Position numbers and translations under genes: made by a program
Shown: positions 35,191 to 44,685 of the stretch, piece by piece
Layout: each line of letters starts with the position of its first letter
Numbering within the stretch: position 1 is the first letter of the stretch
The notes under the pieces: model-generated
What the model saw: the letters and a program-made list of their open reading frames with translations, nothing else
Told to the model about the DNA's origin: nothing
The model's database searches: none
Origin: Arthrobacter sp. V1I7
Lineage (GTDB): Bacteria; Actinomycetota; Actinomycetes; Actinomycetales; Micrococcaceae
Length of the DNA stretch: 64,000 nt
NCBI RefSeq assembly: GCF_030817015.1
Contig: NZ_JAUSYS010000001.1
Coordinates: 3,348,001 to 3,412,000, forward strand
Reading direction: 5' to 3'

Positions 35191-36462
35191 TCACGGCCCC
35201 TCGAGCAGGCCCTGCACCTGCAACAGGAACTTCCGCCCGGCGCTGGTCAGGGCCGGAACATCACTGAACGTGCGCTCTGGAACGGCCAGCTGCAGGCAGT
35301 CCAAAGTCCACTTCACTTCGAGGTAGAGCTGCTGGGCAAGGTCCAACGGGAGCGGGGAACCATCCTTCATCCGGTAGCCTGCCGCCCCGAGGGTGTCCGC
35401 AATCATCCGTTCCCGGCGGTCCCAGGACGGCGTGGAGCCGTCGAGCAGCCATTGGACCACGGTGCCGGTCACAGTGGCCGTCGACTTCTCCGGCGCGAAG
35501 GCCACGGCGTCGGCAAGAAAGTCCCACAGCGGACGGCCGCCGTCGTGCATCTTGCGTCCAGACGGTGACAGGACCAGATGCCCCTTGCTCTTCCGCAGCA
35601 GTTTCCAGGCCTGCAACTGGTGCCTGAGCTGAAGTACGGGACGGGTCTGGCTTTCGCGGTTCGCCGCTCCGGGCCAGCGGTATTCCCAGCCGAGTTCCCG
35701 GACGGCCTGGCTCACCACGGCAGGCTTGAGGTAGCCGTCCGCGGTCAGCTGCAGTCCGTCGGGGCCCGCCTGGCCCAACAGCCACTGCACAGGACGGACG
35801 ACGGCGTCGATCTCCCCGTCTGTTGGCGGTTCCGGCCAGGGGCGTTTCGCCAGCTCGTCCAAGCGGGCGTTAAGCGCCTCCGCCTCGAACGCGTATGGCT
35901 CAAAGGTGCCGGCGTCCTGTCCCGTGACGAACTTGTACCAGCCGGACAGCTCTTTGTGTTCCTCATCTGCCGGATCGGCAAGGGCTTCGATGAGGCGAGC
36001 GTAGCCATACGGTCCGCCGGCGTCCTCCACCGGACCCCGGTTGGCCCCGTCGATGCAGCGCACGCCACCCGCGGCCAGCTCGGCCGGCCCCATCACCTCA
36101 AAGAGGTGCGTCCACGCGTCGCCGAAGTCATATTCGTATTCCAGCGTGGCCGGGCCGGTCTGCTGGGCGTCTACGAGTTCAGAGAGTACGACGCCGGAGG
36201 CCGGCTCGTCGCCCATCTCTTTCGCGGCGTCGTCTGGGCCGATGATCACCCTGGGCTGGCCGGTCCTATCCACGCACCGGATCCCAAAGAGGTGCCGGTT
36301 CTCCCATCCGAAGGCGGTCTGGAGGACCCCGTGGAGTTCCGGGACGGTGATGGTCTCCGGCACCAGCAGCCGCCGCCAGATCTCGGGCTCGGTGTTCTGG
36401 ATGGAGACGCGGAGGTCGTAGGCGGGGACTGCCTGTGCGGGGACACGGCCAGATTCTTCCAT
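35191..36462 (-). CDS. Plasmid pRiA4b ORF-3-like family protein
   Basis: 423 residues. The N-terminal ~190 residues match the pRiA4b ORF-3 domain: YDLRVSIQNTEPEIWRRLLVP, LHGVLQTAFGWENRHLFGI, YEYDFGDAWTH. The C-terminal ~220 residues form a helical domain with Trp/Leu repeats. The family is widespread on plasmids and in chromosomes; no activity is proven. It is divergent from the SDR gene at 36625. Confidence 0.85.
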   Translation of the reverse strand: MEESGRVPAQAVPAYDLRVSIQNTEPEIWRRLLVPETITVPELHGVLQTAFGWENRHLFGIRCVDRTGQPRVIIGPDDAAKEMGDEPASGVVLSELVDAQQTGPATLEYEYDFGDAWTHLFEVMGPAELAAGGVRCIDGANRGPVEDAGGPYGYARLIEALADPADEEHKELSGWYKFVTGQDAGTFEPYAFEAEALNARLDELAKRPWPEPPTDGEIDAVVRPVQWLLGQAGPDGLQLTADGYLKPAVVSQAVRELGWEYRWPGAANRESQTRPVLQLRHQLQAWKLLRKSKGHLVLSPSGRKMHDGGRPLWDFLADAVAFAPEKSTATVTGTVVQWLLDGSTPSWDRRERMIADTLGAAGYRMKDGSPLPLDLAQQLYLEVKWTLDCLQLAVPERTFSDVPALTSAGRKFLLQVQGLLEGP

Positions 36463-36624
36463 GCTGGTTATCTTGCCAGAACCCCGCTGGACCGGGCGGT
36501 CGTACTGCCACGTTTCTACCAGTCAGCAGGCGTACGTTGCGCCACTACGGCCGCACTCGCTAGGCTGGATGGTAAGCATGCTTAGCATGCCGTCCGTAGG
36601 CAGACCAACCATCGGAGGAGCACC

Positions 36625-37518
36625 ATGACTGACCAGTACACGTTCAAGAACCCGGTAACAGCGTACGAACACATCGAACCTCCCAAGCAGCACCAGCCGG
36701 AGCCCGGTTTGGACGCGAAGTTGACGCCCAAGGCGGACCTCGGCGAAGACACGTACCGCGGTACCGGCCGGCTTGAGGGCCGCAAGGCCATCGTCACCGG
36801 CGCGGACTCCGGCATCGGCGCCGCTACGGCGATCGCCTTCGCCCGGGAGGGGGCCGACGTCGTGCTCTCCTACCTGCCGGAGGAGGAAGAGGACGCCGCC
36901 CGGATCGCGAACCTGATCGAAAAGGCCGGCCGCAAGGCGGTCAAGGCCCCGGGCGACCTCAAGGACTCGGCGGTGTGCCGGGAGCTGGTGGACATTGCCC
37001 TGCGCGAGCTCGGCGGTCTGGATCTTCTGGTGAACAACGCCGGCAAGCAGGTGGCCCAGGAGGACATCGCGGATATCAGCGATGAGCAGTTCGACCACAC
37101 GCTGAAGACCAACGTCTATGCCATGTTCTGGCTGACCAAAGCTGCCGTTCCGCATCTGCCGGCGGGTTCCACCATCATCAACACCACCTCCATCCAGGCC
37201 TACAACCCGTCGGAGACGCTGGTGGACTACGCCACCACCAAGGCGGCCATCAACAACTTCACCAAGGGCCTGGCCCAGCAGCTCGCGCCCAAGGGCATCC
37301 GGGTCAACGCCGTCGCGCCGGGGCCGATCTGGACGCCACTGCAGGTCAGCAGCGGCCAGCCCAAGGAAGCGCTGCCCGAATTCGGCAAGAGCACTCCCCT
37401 GGGCCGGGCCGGCCAGCCGGCCGAGCTGGCCCCGGCCTATGTGTTCCTTGCCTCGGCGGAGTCCAGCTTCGTGGTGGGCGAAACCCTCAACGTCAACGGC
37501 GGCAACCCCACGCCCTAA
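36625..37518 (+). CDS. SDR family oxidoreductase (general-stress type)
   Basis: 297 residues. An N-terminal extension ([20 protein letters not shown]) precedes the Rossmann TGADSGIG motif, as in the YghA/GsiB-cluster glucose-dehydrogenase-like SDRs. NNAGKQ, Ser in NTTSIQAYN and Tyr-x-x-x-Lys (DYATTK) are in place. Upstream, GGAGGAGC forms the ribosome site and a palindrome AAGCATGCTT (about 36575) lies near a TTGCGC-18-TAGGCT promoter-like pair. Confidence 0.9.
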   Translation: MTDQYTFKNPVTAYEHIEPPKQHQPEPGLDAKLTPKADLGEDTYRGTGRLEGRKAIVTGADSGIGAATAIAFAREGADVVLSYLPEEEEDAARIANLIEKAGRKAVKAPGDLKDSAVCRELVDIALRELGGLDLLVNNAGKQVAQEDIADISDEQFDHTLKTNVYAMFWLTKAAVPHLPAGSTIINTTSIQAYNPSETLVDYATTKAAINNFTKGLAQQLAPKGIRVNAVAPGPIWTPLQVSSGQPKEALPEFGKSTPLGRAGQPAELAPAYVFLASAESSFVVGETLNVNGGNPTP

Positions 37519-37554
37519 CCCGGCTCCGCAGGCCGGCTTCGGCGGATTTAACTC

Positions 37555-37604
37555 AAGCGGGCTCTTCCCCGTGCGGCCTTGTGTTGCCGGGGTAGAGCCC
37601 GCTT
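37555..37604 (+). terminator. Terminator of the SDR gene
   Basis: Arms AAGCGGGCTCT (37555-37565) and AGAGCCCGCTT (37594-37604) pair perfectly, with CCCC/GGGG adding to the stem. Confidence 0.8.
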
Positions 37605-37649
37605 TGCTGTGCTGTTCTCTTGCCGGGAGCACACTGCTACCGTGACTGA

Positions 37650-37832
37650 ATGGAACGATCAATGGTTCGACCCAGAAACGGCAAGGTCATCGCGGGCGTC
37701 TGCGCAGCCCTCGCTGACCGCTTCGGCGTTTCCAGGACGCTGGTCCGCATCGGTTTCGTGTTCTTCGGCCTGTTCGGCGTCGGGGAGCTCGTCTACATCG
37801 CGCTGTGGATCATCATCCCCAAGTCGCAGTAG
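37650..37832 (+). CDS. PspC domain protein
   Basis: 60 residues, a stand-alone PspC domain: RNGKVIAGVCAALADRFG, VRIGFVFFGLFGVGELVYIALWIIIPK. One membrane helix. These small proteins respond to membrane stress in the Psp system; no other psp gene is present. Confidence 0.88.
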   Translation: MERSMVRPRNGKVIAGVCAALADRFGVSRTLVRIGFVFFGLFGVGELVYIALWIIIPKSQ

Positions 37833-37878
37833 CCCACTAACCCCAAAGCACAGGCCACGTAGCCCCACTGGCGGGACC

Positions 37879-38346
37879 TCAGCGGGCGGGCACCTCGTCC
37901 ACGAACGCCACCTGGGCCACATACTGCTGATACAGCTTCAGTGCCTCGTCGGTGTCGATGCGGCCAAAACTCAGCGTGTCCCGCAGGCCTTCCAGCTGGG
38001 CGTTGGCTGTTTCCGCCGCGCTGACCCTGTCCGCGATCGAATGTGAATTGGCGAAATTCGTGGCGAGCGCCGCGGCGACGGACAGCATGACGGCCAGCAG
38101 GCACAGGACGCGCCAGACAATCGAGTCGTCCCCGAGGGAGAAGACCCCCTGGAGGGCCTGGGTGAACCCGGTGCCTCCGAACGCCGGGCCGGCGGTGAGC
38201 GCGGCGGCCAGGGCACTGCCCACGACGCTGATGTTGGAGAGCTTGTTCCGTTTGGGGCGCTCCCGTCCCAGATAGGAGCGGACGGCCTGTTGTTTCTGTT
38301 CGATCCGGTTGGAAAGCAATTGCCGCGTATCCGATGTTTCATCCAT
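37879..38346 (-). CDS. Two-helix membrane protein, unknown
   Basis: 155 residues: a polar N-terminus with a basic RPKRNK patch, two hydrophobic segments (about 43-62 and 78-97), then a soluble helix with QLEGLRDTLSFGRIDTDEALKLYQQYV. The architecture (two membrane helices then a cytoplasmic coil) resembles SLATT-type proteins, but the match is not firm. Convergent with the PspC gene. Confidence 0.65.
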   Translation of the reverse strand: MDETSDTRQLLSNRIEQKQQAVRSYLGRERPKRNKLSNISVVGSALAAALTAGPAFGGTGFTQALQGVFSLGDDSIVWRVLCLLAVMLSVAAALATNFANSHSIADRVSAAETANAQLEGLRDTLSFGRIDTDEALKLYQQYVAQVAFVDEVPAR

Positions 38347-38508
38347 GACCTGCTACCAGCCTCCCTCGCCGATGGCGCATGGGTCCACATTCCCACCGCC
38401 CCTCGTCAGTGTCCAGACTCCGCGTTGACTCTAGAAGATGCCCGCGTTGAGGGTTTCTGCGGCTGCCGGTTTTCCGGCGGGGGTAGAGCTGCTGTTATGG
38501 AGCTGACG

Positions 38509-39180
38509 ATGAGCGAACGCAAGGCTGTCACGAAGTCTGGCCACGGAATACCGTCGGGCTTCCAAAGCCAGGAAGGGCGAGATCCTGGATCAGATCTGCG
38601 CGGTGACGCGCTGGAACCGCAATCATGCCCGCAAGGCGCTGGGTTGGGTCCTGACCATCAGGACTGTCCGTCCCCGCCCGCCGAAGCCATTGATTTATGA
38701 CGACACCGTCATCGACGCGCTGCGGTTCTGCTGGGCGGTGCAGGGGACGCCCTGTGGGCGGCTGCTGGCGGCGGCGCTGCCTGATCTGGTACCCCGCCTG
38801 CGCCGCTTCGAGGAGCTTCAGATCGATGACGGGACGGCCGCGCTGCTGCTGAAAATCGCACCGGCCACGATCGACCGCAGGCTCAAGGCGGACCGGGCCA
38901 AACTGGATCCGCGGGGCCCGTCCCATACCAAGCCGGGGACCTTGCTGAAGGACTCCTTTCCGCTGCGGACCTGTGCCGAGTGGGATGACGCCCGGCCCGG
39001 GTTCGTGGAGATCGATCTGGTCTGTCATGAGGGCGGAAATTCCCAGGGCGAGTTCTGTTTCACCCTTGATATCACTGACATCGCGAGCGGCTGGACGGAG
39101 ACCGTGTCGGTTCGGAACAAGGCGCAGAAATGAGTGTTCGCCGCAATCAGGGAGGCGACCGCGAAGTTGGCAGGAAGAAC
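38509..39180 (+). pseudogene. Degraded integrase-type transposase
   Basis: Begins MSERKAVTK, then a missing two bases near 38535 shift the frame to LATEYRRASKARKGEILDQICAVTRWNRNHARKAL, followed by a DDE-integrase start FVEIDLVCHEGG and DITDIASGW. A TGA at 39132 stands where relatives have TGG (NKAQK-W-VFAAIREAT), and the sequence ends soon after at about 39180. The C-terminal two thirds are missing. It marks an old insertion beside the sugar genes. Confidence 0.75.
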
Positions 39181-39232
39181 GGGGTCCCTTCGCCTTCGGT
39201 TGCCTGCCCGTCTGTAAACTGGCGGAGGCTAC

Positions 39233-39256
39233 GCGAAACGTTCGCGCAAACGATTC
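39233..39256 (+). promoter_or_regulatory. LacI-type operator upstream of regulator 1
   Basis: GCGAAACGTTCGCGCAAACGATTC is a near-palindrome centred on GCGC, sharing AACGTTCGCGCAAACG with the site at 40391-40416. It lies 17 bases before the ATG at 39273, a place for autoregulation. Confidence 0.75.
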
Positions 39257-39272
39257 ACCGAGGGCGGCAACG

Positions 39273-40277
39273 ATGACGACAATGGTAAAAGTGGCACAGC
39301 TTGCCGGCGTTTCAATCTCCACTGTTTCCCATGTCCTGAACGGAACCAGGCATGTAGGTGATGAGACGCGGCAGCGGGTCCTGAAGGCCATCGAGGAAAC
39401 CTCCTACCGGCAGGACGCACTGGCCCGCGCCATGCGGCGCTCAAGGACAGACAGCATCGGTCTTATTGTTTCCGACGGCGGGGAGCCGGCCTTCGCCGAA
39501 ATGATCCGCGGCGTGGAAGAGACCGCTGCCAGCCAGGGCATCACCCTGCTACTGGCCAATTCCGCTGAAGACCCGAAACGTGAGGCGCGCGCAGTCCAAG
39601 CCCTCCTTGAACGCAGGGTCGACGGCCTCATCCTGGCACGTGCGGCGGGCTCCGGCCCTGAGGCCCTCTCCGAATTCGCCAACCACGATACGCCCCTGGT
39701 GCTGATGGACAGGCTTTCCGCTGACCCGTACGACCAGGTGGGAGTTGAAAACCGCGAGCCCATTATGGAGCTTGTGGAGCACCTGGTGGCGCAGGGCCAC
39801 GAACGGATTTTGCTGATTGCGGGGGACACCAGGGTTGCCACCCTGCAGGAACGGCACGATGCGTTCGCCGAAGCCATGGCCGCTGCCGGGATCGCGCCAT
39901 CGGACCAGCTAACAGTCATAGCTTTCGAACCTGCAGAAACTGACGCCGGCATCGAGGCAGCGCTGTCCGCAGCCAAGCCCCCTACCGCTGTGATCGCGTG
40001 CAGCACCGTCTTGGCTGCAGCCGCACTGCGGCGCATCCAGCAGCGCGGGCTACGGATGCCGGAGGACATTGCCTTCGCTACCTTCGACGGCTTTGCCTAC
40101 GCCGACCTGTTCGAGCCCCAGCTCACCACCGTCCGTCAGCCTGCATTCCAGGTAGGCGCCACAGCGGCCGAACTGCTAACCAAGAGGATCGCCGACAAAT
40201 CAGGCAATCCCTCGGTAGTCCGTCTGGCGCCCACGATCGAATACCGGGCCTCCACCGGCCCGCGGCCGGCCTCCTAG
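39273..40277 (+). CDS. LacI family regulator 1
   Basis: 334 residues. HTH at the N-terminus (KVAQLAGVSISTVSHVLNGTRHV), the hinge helix ALARAMRRSRT and a periplasmic-binding-like sensor domain (DSIGLIVSDGGEPAFAEM, DGLILARAAGSG, AFATFDGFAYADLF). Very similar in layout to regulator 2, so the pair is a duplication. ATG 39273 is preceded by GGGCGG and the operator. It probably controls the sugar operon at 41.5-47.4 kb. Confidence 0.9.
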   Translation: MTTMVKVAQLAGVSISTVSHVLNGTRHVGDETRQRVLKAIEETSYRQDALARAMRRSRTDSIGLIVSDGGEPAFAEMIRGVEETAASQGITLLLANSAEDPKREARAVQALLERRVDGLILARAAGSGPEALSEFANHDTPLVLMDRLSADPYDQVGVENREPIMELVEHLVAQGHERILLIAGDTRVATLQERHDAFAEAMAAAGIAPSDQLTVIAFEPAETDAGIEAALSAAKPPTAVIACSTVLAAAALRRIQQRGLRMPEDIAFATFDGFAYADLFEPQLTTVRQPAFQVGATAAELLTKRIADKSGNPSVVRLAPTIEYRASTGPRPAS

Positions 40278-40369
40278 GACCTCAGCACCCCGGTCCTTTC
40301 CGACTGCCACACGCCCCGCGGCCAGGAAGATCGGAACAAACCAACATTTCTTCTGTGACCTGTTGCACA

Positions 40370-40416
40370 TCGAAACGTTTGTCCCTACTATCGAAACGTT
40401 CGCGCAAACGTTTCGC
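40370..40416 (+). promoter_or_regulatory. Two LacI-type operators before regulator 2
   Basis: A half-like site TCGAAACGTTTG (40370-40381) and a full palindrome TCGAAACGTTCGCGCAAACGTTTCGC (40391-40416). The full site ends four bases before the AAGGAG ribosome site, so bound repressor would block transcription of regulator 2. Confidence 0.8.
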
Positions 40417-40430
40417 TATAAGGAGTGGCA

Positions 40431-41426
40431 GTGGCAACCATCGTCGACGTCGCATCCCTTGCCGGCGTTTCCACGTCCACTGTGTCGCACGTCCTCAACG
40501 ACACCAGGCATGTTGAGCCGGAGACCAGGGAGCGCGTCATCAGTGCTGTGCGGGCCACCGGATACCGGCGGGACGCGCTAGCCCGTTCCATGCGGCGCGC
40601 CAGGACTGACTCCATTGGCCTTGTTGTTTCGGATGCCGGAGAGCCGGCTTTCGCGGACATGGTGCACGGCGTGGAAGAAGCCGCGGCCCAAAACGGCCTG
40701 TCCCTGCTGCTGGCCAACTCGGCGGAAGATCCTGCCAGGGAGCGCGCTGCAGTCGAGGCACTCCTGGACCGCCGCGTGGATGGCCTGATCATTGCACGGG
40801 CGGCCGGTTCCAGCGGCGGGCTGCTGACGAGAATCCGTGAGGAAAAGAAGCCGCTGGTCCTGTTGGACCGCCTCGCGGACGTGGACGTGGATCAGGTGGG
40901 GGTCAATAACCAGTCCGCCATGGCAGCACTGGTTGGACATCTCGCCGTCCGCGGCCACCAGCGGATCCTGCTGATCTCCGGGGATTTGCGGGTTTCATCG
41001 CTCCGTGAGCGCTACGACGGTTTCCACGCCGCCATGTTGGATCGGGGCCTGGAGGTGCCGGCCGGCCTGCTGTGTGAGGGGACGGCAACTGCGGCATCGA
41101 CATTCGACCGTGTCCGTACACTTCTCACCACTTCCAAGGATCGTCCCACGGCGATCCTGGCTTGCAGCACACTGCTGGCCGCCGGCGCCTTGCGGGCCGT
41201 GCAGCATGAAGGCCTGCAGGTGCCGGGCACTATGGCGTTTGCCACGTTTGACGGGTTCACCTACTCGGACCTTTTCGAACCCCAGATCACCACCGTCCGC
41301 CAACCTGCGTTCCGGCTGGGTGAGAGCGCCGTGGGTTTGCTCCTGCGGCGTATCGAAAACCCCAATGCTCCCACGGAGGTCCTCCGGCTCGAATCAGAAA
41401 TCGAATTCCGCCGCTCCACCGAATAA
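40431..41426 (+). CDS. LacI family regulator 2
   Basis: 331 residues. HTH DVASLAGVSTSTVSHVLNDTRHV, then DSIGLVVSDAGEPAFADMVHG, DGLIIARAAGSS and AFATFDGFTYSDLF, matching regulator 1 along the whole length. The GTG at 40431 is used: AAGGAG is at 40420-40425, which excludes the GTG at 40425. The binding protein gene follows 92 bases later. Confidence 0.92.
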   Translation: MATIVDVASLAGVSTSTVSHVLNDTRHVEPETRERVISAVRATGYRRDALARSMRRARTDSIGLVVSDAGEPAFADMVHGVEEAAAQNGLSLLLANSAEDPARERAAVEALLDRRVDGLIIARAAGSSGGLLTRIREEKKPLVLLDRLADVDVDQVGVNNQSAMAALVGHLAVRGHQRILLISGDLRVSSLRERYDGFHAAMLDRGLEVPAGLLCEGTATAASTFDRVRTLLTTSKDRPTAILACSTLLAAGALRAVQHEGLQVPGTMAFATFDGFTYSDLFEPQITTVRQPAFRLGESAVGLLLRRIENPNAPTEVLRLESEIEFRRSTE

Positions 41427-41517
41427 TAGCCCGACCAACTGCCCCGCAAACAGCTACACACAACCCCATCGCAACCCATCAGGCCCCCTCCAGGCGCCGC
41501 ATGCAAAGGAGCATTAC

Positions 41518-42822
41518 ATGAGAAAAGCAGTCCGCACCTCCATCGCCACGGCGGCAGCCGCGGCCCTGCTGGCGCTCACCGCCTGCGGGAGTGCCACCGA
41601 GTCCGCCGGGCCCGCAGTGGACGGGCCGTACGCGGCCCCCGCCAAGGACATCACCGCCACCATCTCCGTCTCGAACTGGGGCGATCCGGGGGACAAAGCC
41701 GTGTACGACGGCGTGGCCGAGCGCTTCAAGGAGAAGCACCCGAACGTGACGGTGAACAACAACTTCACCCCCATCACCACGTGGACGGAATACGTCAACA
41801 AGCTGGTGACGCAGGCCGCAGCCGGTCAGGCTCCGGACGTCATCAACATCGCCACCGAAGGCGTGGAGCTGGGCCTGGCCAACGAGCTGTTTTCGCCCCT
41901 GGACGGCTTCCTCAAGAACGACCCCGAAGCCAAGGCCCTGCGCGAGGACATCGATCCCAAGCTGCTCGCGGGATTCGGCAAGGACGGCTCCACGTACCTG
42001 ATGCCCAACACCTTCAACACCATGGTGATCTACTACAACACCAAGATGTTCGAGGCCGCCGGCATCGAACGGCCTAGCGATGACTGGACCTGGGACGATT
42101 TCCTGGAGATCTCCAAGAAACTGACCACCGGTTCCGGCGCTGACAAGGTCTACGGGTTCGCCATGCCGTACTACTCCTTCGGCATCACCCCGTGGCTCTA
42201 CTCCAACGGCACCTCCATGATGAGTGAGGACCTCAAGACGGCCCAGCTGACCGATCCGAAAGTCCAGGAGACCGTGGAATGGGTGCGGGACCTGGCCACC
42301 AAGTACGGTGTGGCGCCGCAGCCTAAGGGCTCCGACCCGTACCAGCTGTTCCCCGCCGGCAAGGCAGCCATGACCGGGGCCGGGCACTTCGTCACCGGCG
42401 GATTCGCCAAGGCCGGCTTCTCCGATTACGACATCCTCCCCTGGCCGAAGGGAACCACCAAGTCCACCGTTTTCGGCGCCGGAGCGTTCGCCATCTCCAA
42501 GACGTCCAAGAATCAGGAGCTGTCCTGGGAGTTCATCAAGATGCTCACCGACCAGCAGACCCAGAAGAAATGGGCGGACGCTGGCTCCGCCGTTCCGTCC
42601 ACCAAGACTGCCGCTTCATCCCCGGAGTTCCTGTCCTCCCCCAAACATGCCGAAGAGTTCTACAACTCCCTGTCCTACGCCAAGCCGGTAGCGGCCCCCG
42701 GCGCCTACAACGTGCTGGATCCCGCGTTCATGCGGGCCATGGACGAGATCATGTCCGGCCAGGACATCGGATCCTCCCTGGAAAAGGCCCAAAAGGATGT
42801 TGAGGAGGCGTTGCAGAAGTGA
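41518..42822 (+). CDS. Sugar ABC transporter substrate-binding lipoprotein
   Basis: 434 residues. Lipoprotein signal with lipobox LTAC (Cys about 23) and the extracellular solute-binding fold 1 pattern: TISVSNWGDPGDKAVYD, GQAPDVINIATEG, YYNTKMFEAAGIERPSDDWTWDD, FPAGKAAMTGAGHFV. Captures a sugar or oligosaccharide for the two permeases. AAAGGAG (about 41504-41511) precedes the ATG. No ATPase gene is in the operon, so a shared MsmX/MsiK-type ATPase elsewhere is expected. Confidence 0.92.
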   Translation: MRKAVRTSIATAAAAALLALTACGSATESAGPAVDGPYAAPAKDITATISVSNWGDPGDKAVYDGVAERFKEKHPNVTVNNNFTPITTWTEYVNKLVTQAAAGQAPDVINIATEGVELGLANELFSPLDGFLKNDPEAKALREDIDPKLLAGFGKDGSTYLMPNTFNTMVIYYNTKMFEAAGIERPSDDWTWDDFLEISKKLTTGSGADKVYGFAMPYYSFGITPWLYSNGTSMMSEDLKTAQLTDPKVQETVEWVRDLATKYGVAPQPKGSDPYQLFPAGKAAMTGAGHFVTGGFAKAGFSDYDILPWPKGTTKSTVFGAGAFAISKTSKNQELSWEFIKMLTDQQTQKKWADAGSAVPSTKTAASSPEFLSSPKHAEEFYNSLSYAKPVAAPGAYNVLDPAFMRAMDEIMSGQDIGSSLEKAQKDVEEALQK

Positions 42823-43775
42823 CCCTGACAGCCCCCCAAACCCAGCTGCCCCCCGCGCCCCCGTCGGGGCGCGGGGGCCACCCCGGGCGGCTCACCGCCA
42901 CCCGTCGGCGGGAAGCCCTCACCGGGTACCTCTTCACCGCCCCCACCATCATCGGCTTCCTGGTTTTCGTCCTCGGCCCGCTGGTCGCCGCGATCTACTT
43001 GAGCCTCACCAAGTACAACATCCTCACAGCCCCCAAATTCGTAGGCTTTGAGAACTACGCCCGCATGTTCCGGGACGAACGGCTGGCCACCACCTACGGC
43101 AACACCGTCCTGTACGTTGGGGCGGCCGTCGTCCTCATCAACGGCTTTGCGCTCCTGTTCGCCGTGCTGATTAACCAGCGGCTCCCCAGGGTTTTGACCT
43201 ATGTGTTCCGCTCCGCGTACTTCTTCCCGTACCTGGTGGCCCTGGTGTATGTGTCCATCATCTGGCAGGCGCTCTTTCAGAAGGACACGGGCATCCTGAA
43301 TTACTACATCGCCGCCCTGGGCGGGGAACGGATTGACTGGCTCAACAGCTCCGAGTTCTCCAAAGTGTCAGTGATCATCGTCGACACCTGGCGGAATGTG
43401 GGGTTCGCCATGCTGATCTTCGTTGCAGCCTTGCAGGAAGTACCCAAGGACATGGTGGAGGCCGCCCGCATGGACGGTGCCAACGAATGGCAGGTCTTCC
43501 GCCGCATCGTCCTTCCGATGATCAGTCAGGCAACATTCTTCAACATCACCATCACCATCATCGGCGCGTTCCAGATCTACGAGTCCATCATTGTGCTCAC
43601 CAGGGGCGGCCCGGGCGATGCCAGCCGCAGCGTGGTGATGTACATCGCCGAAGTGGCCTTCAACAAGTTCGATATGGGCTACGCCTCAGCCATCGCGGTA
43701 ACACTGTTCCTCATCATCATGCTGGTGACGCTGGTGCAGTTCCGCCTCAGGAAGTCGTGGGTGAACAATGAGTAA
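42819..43775 (+). CDS. Sugar ABC transporter permease, MalF type
   Basis: 318 residues with six membrane helices. The EAA loop is seen as EAARMDGANEWQVFRRIVLPMI. A Pro-rich N-terminal stretch (TQLPPAPPSGRGGHPGR) precedes the first helix. The GTG start overlaps the binding protein stop (GTGA), and its own end overlaps the next permease by 8 bases. Confidence 0.92.
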   Translation: MTLTAPQTQLPPAPPSGRGGHPGRLTATRRREALTGYLFTAPTIIGFLVFVLGPLVAAIYLSLTKYNILTAPKFVGFENYARMFRDERLATTYGNTVLYVGAAVVLINGFALLFAVLINQRLPRVLTYVFRSAYFFPYLVALVYVSIIWQALFQKDTGILNYYIAALGGERIDWLNSSEFSKVSVIIVDTWRNVGFAMLIFVAALQEVPKDMVEAARMDGANEWQVFRRIVLPMISQATFFNITITIIGAFQIYESIIVLTRGGPGDASRSVVMYIAEVAFNKFDMGYASAIAVTLFLIIMLVTLVQFRLRKSWVNNE

Positions 43776-44658
43776 CACCAACGCTGTCATCAGCACCCCG
43801 CAGCAGAGCAGCGCCGCGCGCCGCAGCAGGCCCCGCCCCGGTGTCGGGAAGAGCATTTCGGTGGCGCTGCTGTTCTTGGGGGCCATCGGCATGGTGGCCC
43901 CGTTCCTTTGGATGTTCACTACCTCGCTTCGGGACGCCAGCCAGGCGTACGACCTGCCGCCGCAGTGGCTGCCCACGGAGTGGGACTGGACCAACTATGC
44001 CGCGGCCGTGAACGGGCCGGTGCCCATCCTGCGGAACATGTTCAACAGCGCGGTCATCGCCATCGCGGTCAGCATCGGCATGATCATCACAGCCCCGGTG
44101 GCGGGCTATGCCTTCGCGAAGCTGGAATTCCCCGGCCGCAACTCGATCTTTGTGGGCCTGTTGTCCTCGCTGATGGTGCCGGCACAGGTGACCATCATTC
44201 CGCTGTTCCTGCTGATGCGGACCTTCGGCCTGCTGGACAACCCCCTCAGCCTGATCCTGCCCGGCATCACAGGAGCACTGGGCGTTTTCCTCCTGCGGCA
44301 GTTCTTCCTCGGATTGCCGCAGGAAATCATCGACGCGGCCCGTATGGACGGGGCAACGGCCTGGCAGACGTACCGTCTGATCGCGCTGCCGCTGGCAAAG
44401 AACGCCGTCAGCACCTTGGGCGTGATTACATTCCTGGGCAGCTGGAATGCCTACTTCGCCCCCTCGATCTTCCTCAACAGCACGGACACCGCCACCCTCC
44501 CGCTGGGCCTGGTCCTGATGCTCGGACCCTACGGGGCCGGCAACGTGGCCCAGGTGATGGCGGCAACCACCATCGCCATCGCTCCGGCTCTCATCGTCTT
44601 CCTTGTGGCCCAGCGGTGGATTATCGCCAGCCTCACCCAGTCCGCTGTCAAGGGCTAA
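43768..44658 (+). CDS. Sugar ABC transporter permease, MalG type
   Basis: 296 residues, six helices, EAA loop DAARMDGATAWQTYRLIALPLAKN. It pairs with the MalF-type permease. ATG overlaps that gene's end. Confidence 0.92.
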   Translation: MSNTNAVISTPQQSSAARRSRPRPGVGKSISVALLFLGAIGMVAPFLWMFTTSLRDASQAYDLPPQWLPTEWDWTNYAAAVNGPVPILRNMFNSAVIAIAVSIGMIITAPVAGYAFAKLEFPGRNSIFVGLLSSLMVPAQVTIIPLFLLMRTFGLLDNPLSLILPGITGALGVFLLRQFFLGLPQEIIDAARMDGATAWQTYRLIALPLAKNAVSTLGVITFLGSWNAYFAPSIFLNSTDTATLPLGLVLMLGPYGAGNVAQVMAATTIAIAPALIVFLVAQRWIIASLTQSAVKG

Positions 44659-44685
44659 ACACTATTTTCCGAAAGGTACTCCTCC

